Assembly (NCBI GenBank): GCA_014728215.1
Contig: WJLZ01000197.1
Coordinates: 1-34,201 of the forward strand
Reading direction: 5' to 3'
DNA length: 34,201 bases
Source: Chitinivibrionales bacterium
GTDB taxonomy: Bacteria > Fibrobacterota > Chitinivibrionia > Chitinivibrionales > WJKA01
Positions within the stretch are counted from its first letter, which is position 1, and each line of letters opens with the position of its first letter. Made by a program: the position numbers and the translations under genes. This document shows, piece by piece, positions 33,509 through 34,201 of this stretch. The notes under the pieces were generated by a model. The model was not told the origin of the DNA, did no database searches, and saw only the letters and a program-made list of their open reading frames with translations.

Positions 33509-34201
33509 TTATGAAGCCCAGTCTGCATATTCAACTGCAAGGGGGCCGAGGTAGTAGGGAAGGTTGATCAGGAGAAACCGCGCTCCGCCCGGCGTTGTAC
33601 ACTTTTCAACATGTATGGGGGAGGCATGAAGCCGAACTGCGGCGTTCACCCCGGTTCGCTCGATAAACTGGTGAAGAGATTTGAGTTTTCCAACCGGACC
33701 TGATTTCACTTCCACCGGAAGTACGGAATTCCTCCAGGGCGCCACAAAATCAACCTCGGCATTGGCCGTTCCTTTCTCTCTCACCCAGAATAACGGCTTC
33801 CGGTGGATGGGAGAACCTGCGGCAAGAAGCTCCTGACCTGCAGCCTGTTCGATAATTCTTCCTCTGTAGAGCGCACCCAGATCGCCGACACCGATAAGGC
33901 TTCGCTGCGCCCCGGCGAGAAAGTTGACAAGGCCGGTATCGATCAACTGCAGTCTGGGCGATTTTCTGCAGTCCGGTTCGAAAGGAGGGGCAGTCTGAGT
34001 TGACGGATACAGCAGGTACAGAAGCATTGCCCGCTCGAGTGTCCTCAGGCCCTCTCCAGCTTCACGTGATTTGTAGTTGGACTGGCCAAACCCTTCGAAC
34101 TTTATCCGTTCGCCGGCAGCATGCGGACCAGCTTCAATACAATGCCGCATCACGCGGGCCAGTGTCGGGTTTCGAGCATATTTCGGGACATCATTGACAA
34201 A
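33509..34201 (-). CDS. AAA/DUF4143 family ATPase, C-terminal part (cut by right edge)
   Basis: The visible 230 residues are open to the window edge, so the N-terminal ATPase lies outside. The part seen has the DUF4143 pattern: an ERAMLLYLLYP segment, LQLIDTGLVNFLAGA near the middle, YRGRIIEQAAGQEL and a nuclease-like AEVDFVAP with LPVEVKSG (the D/E-x-K type arrangement of PD-(D/E)XK-like folds). Such proteins are common accessory ATPases of unknown function. They often lie near toxin-antitoxin genes and repeats. A GTG at 34151-34153 could be read as an internal start, but the upstream frame is open and coding-like. Confidence 0.85.
   Translation of the reverse strand, partial: FVNDVPKYARNPTLARVMRHCIEAGPHAAGERIKFEGFGQSNYKSREAGEGLRTLERAMLLYLLYPSTQTAPPFEPDCRKSPRLQLIDTGLVNFLAGAQRSLIGVGDLGALYRGRIIEQAAGQELLAAGSPIHRKPLFWVREKGTANAEVDFVAPWRNSVLPVEVKSGPVGKLKSLHQFIERTGVNAAVRLHASPIHVEKCTTPGGARFLLINLPYYLGPLAVEYADWAS

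Noticed and set aside
1-34201. CRISPR arrays, tRNA or rRNA genes, complete insertion sequences
   Set aside because: No regularly spaced repeats, tRNA-like cloverleaf, rRNA core sequence or transposase was recognised on reading.

Overview
The window looks like a chromosomal segment of a Gram-negative (diderm) bacterium. It encodes an outer-membrane beta-barrel-like protein, lipoproteins, FtsX/EnvC division factors and two secreted proteins with C-terminal sorting-like domains. The combination of type-9-like C-terminal domains, aspartate-rich calcium-type repeats and a CsgG/FlgT-like protein suggests the Fibrobacterota (Chitinivibrionia-like) or a relative. That placement is inference from the protein sequences, not from a database search. 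TGA acts as a normal stop in intact genes here. I saw no rRNA, tRNA or CRISPR array.

Region 1 (1-19458, minus strand) is a long, mostly tight co-directional series. Read in the direction of transcription it contains: a DUF151 bifunctional-nuclease-like protein, an LpoA-like periplasmic-binding/TPR protein, a large unknown lipoprotein, FtsX, an EnvC-like LytM protein, DNA polymerase III delta' (holB), a RicT/YaaT (PSP1) protein, methionyl-tRNA synthetase, RecJ, argininosuccinate lyase, a probably frameshifted unknown gene, a CsgG/FlgT-like envelope protein, an 1143-residue barrel-like protein and the first codons of another exported protein. Many neighbours overlap by 1-43 bases. A good sigma70-type promoter (TTGACG-17-TATCAT) lies upstream of the DUF151 gene. 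The series mixes envelope and division functions with replication, translation and repair. FtsX has no FtsE beside it.

Region 2 (19459-26103, plus strand) is a monosaccharide ABC transporter (binding lipoprotein, double ATPase, permease). Its binding-protein gene is separated from the ATPase/permease pair by about 2.9 kb of damaged genes. These are a 405-codon unknown gene with an in-frame TGA, a barrel-like protein with a frameshift, and a PqqD-like/cyclic-nucleotide-binding gene with a frame break and apparent internal deletion.

Region 3 (26104-29421) is accessory. It holds an antitoxin with a PemK/MazF-like toxin cut after about 20 residues, a composite repeat, adenylate kinase, a convergent family-2 glycosyltransferase with a heptamer-rich hairpin terminator, and an intact ParD/ParE-type toxin-antitoxin pair.

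Region 4 (29422-34201) holds two divergent secreted proteins with sorting-like C-termini, a 173-base imperfect palindrome between convergent genes, and the C-terminal part of an AAA/DUF4143 ATPase running off the right edge. The strongest candidates for something undescribed are the damaged three-gene block inside the transporter locus, the long palindromic element, and the lipoprotein that sits where ftsE would be expected.
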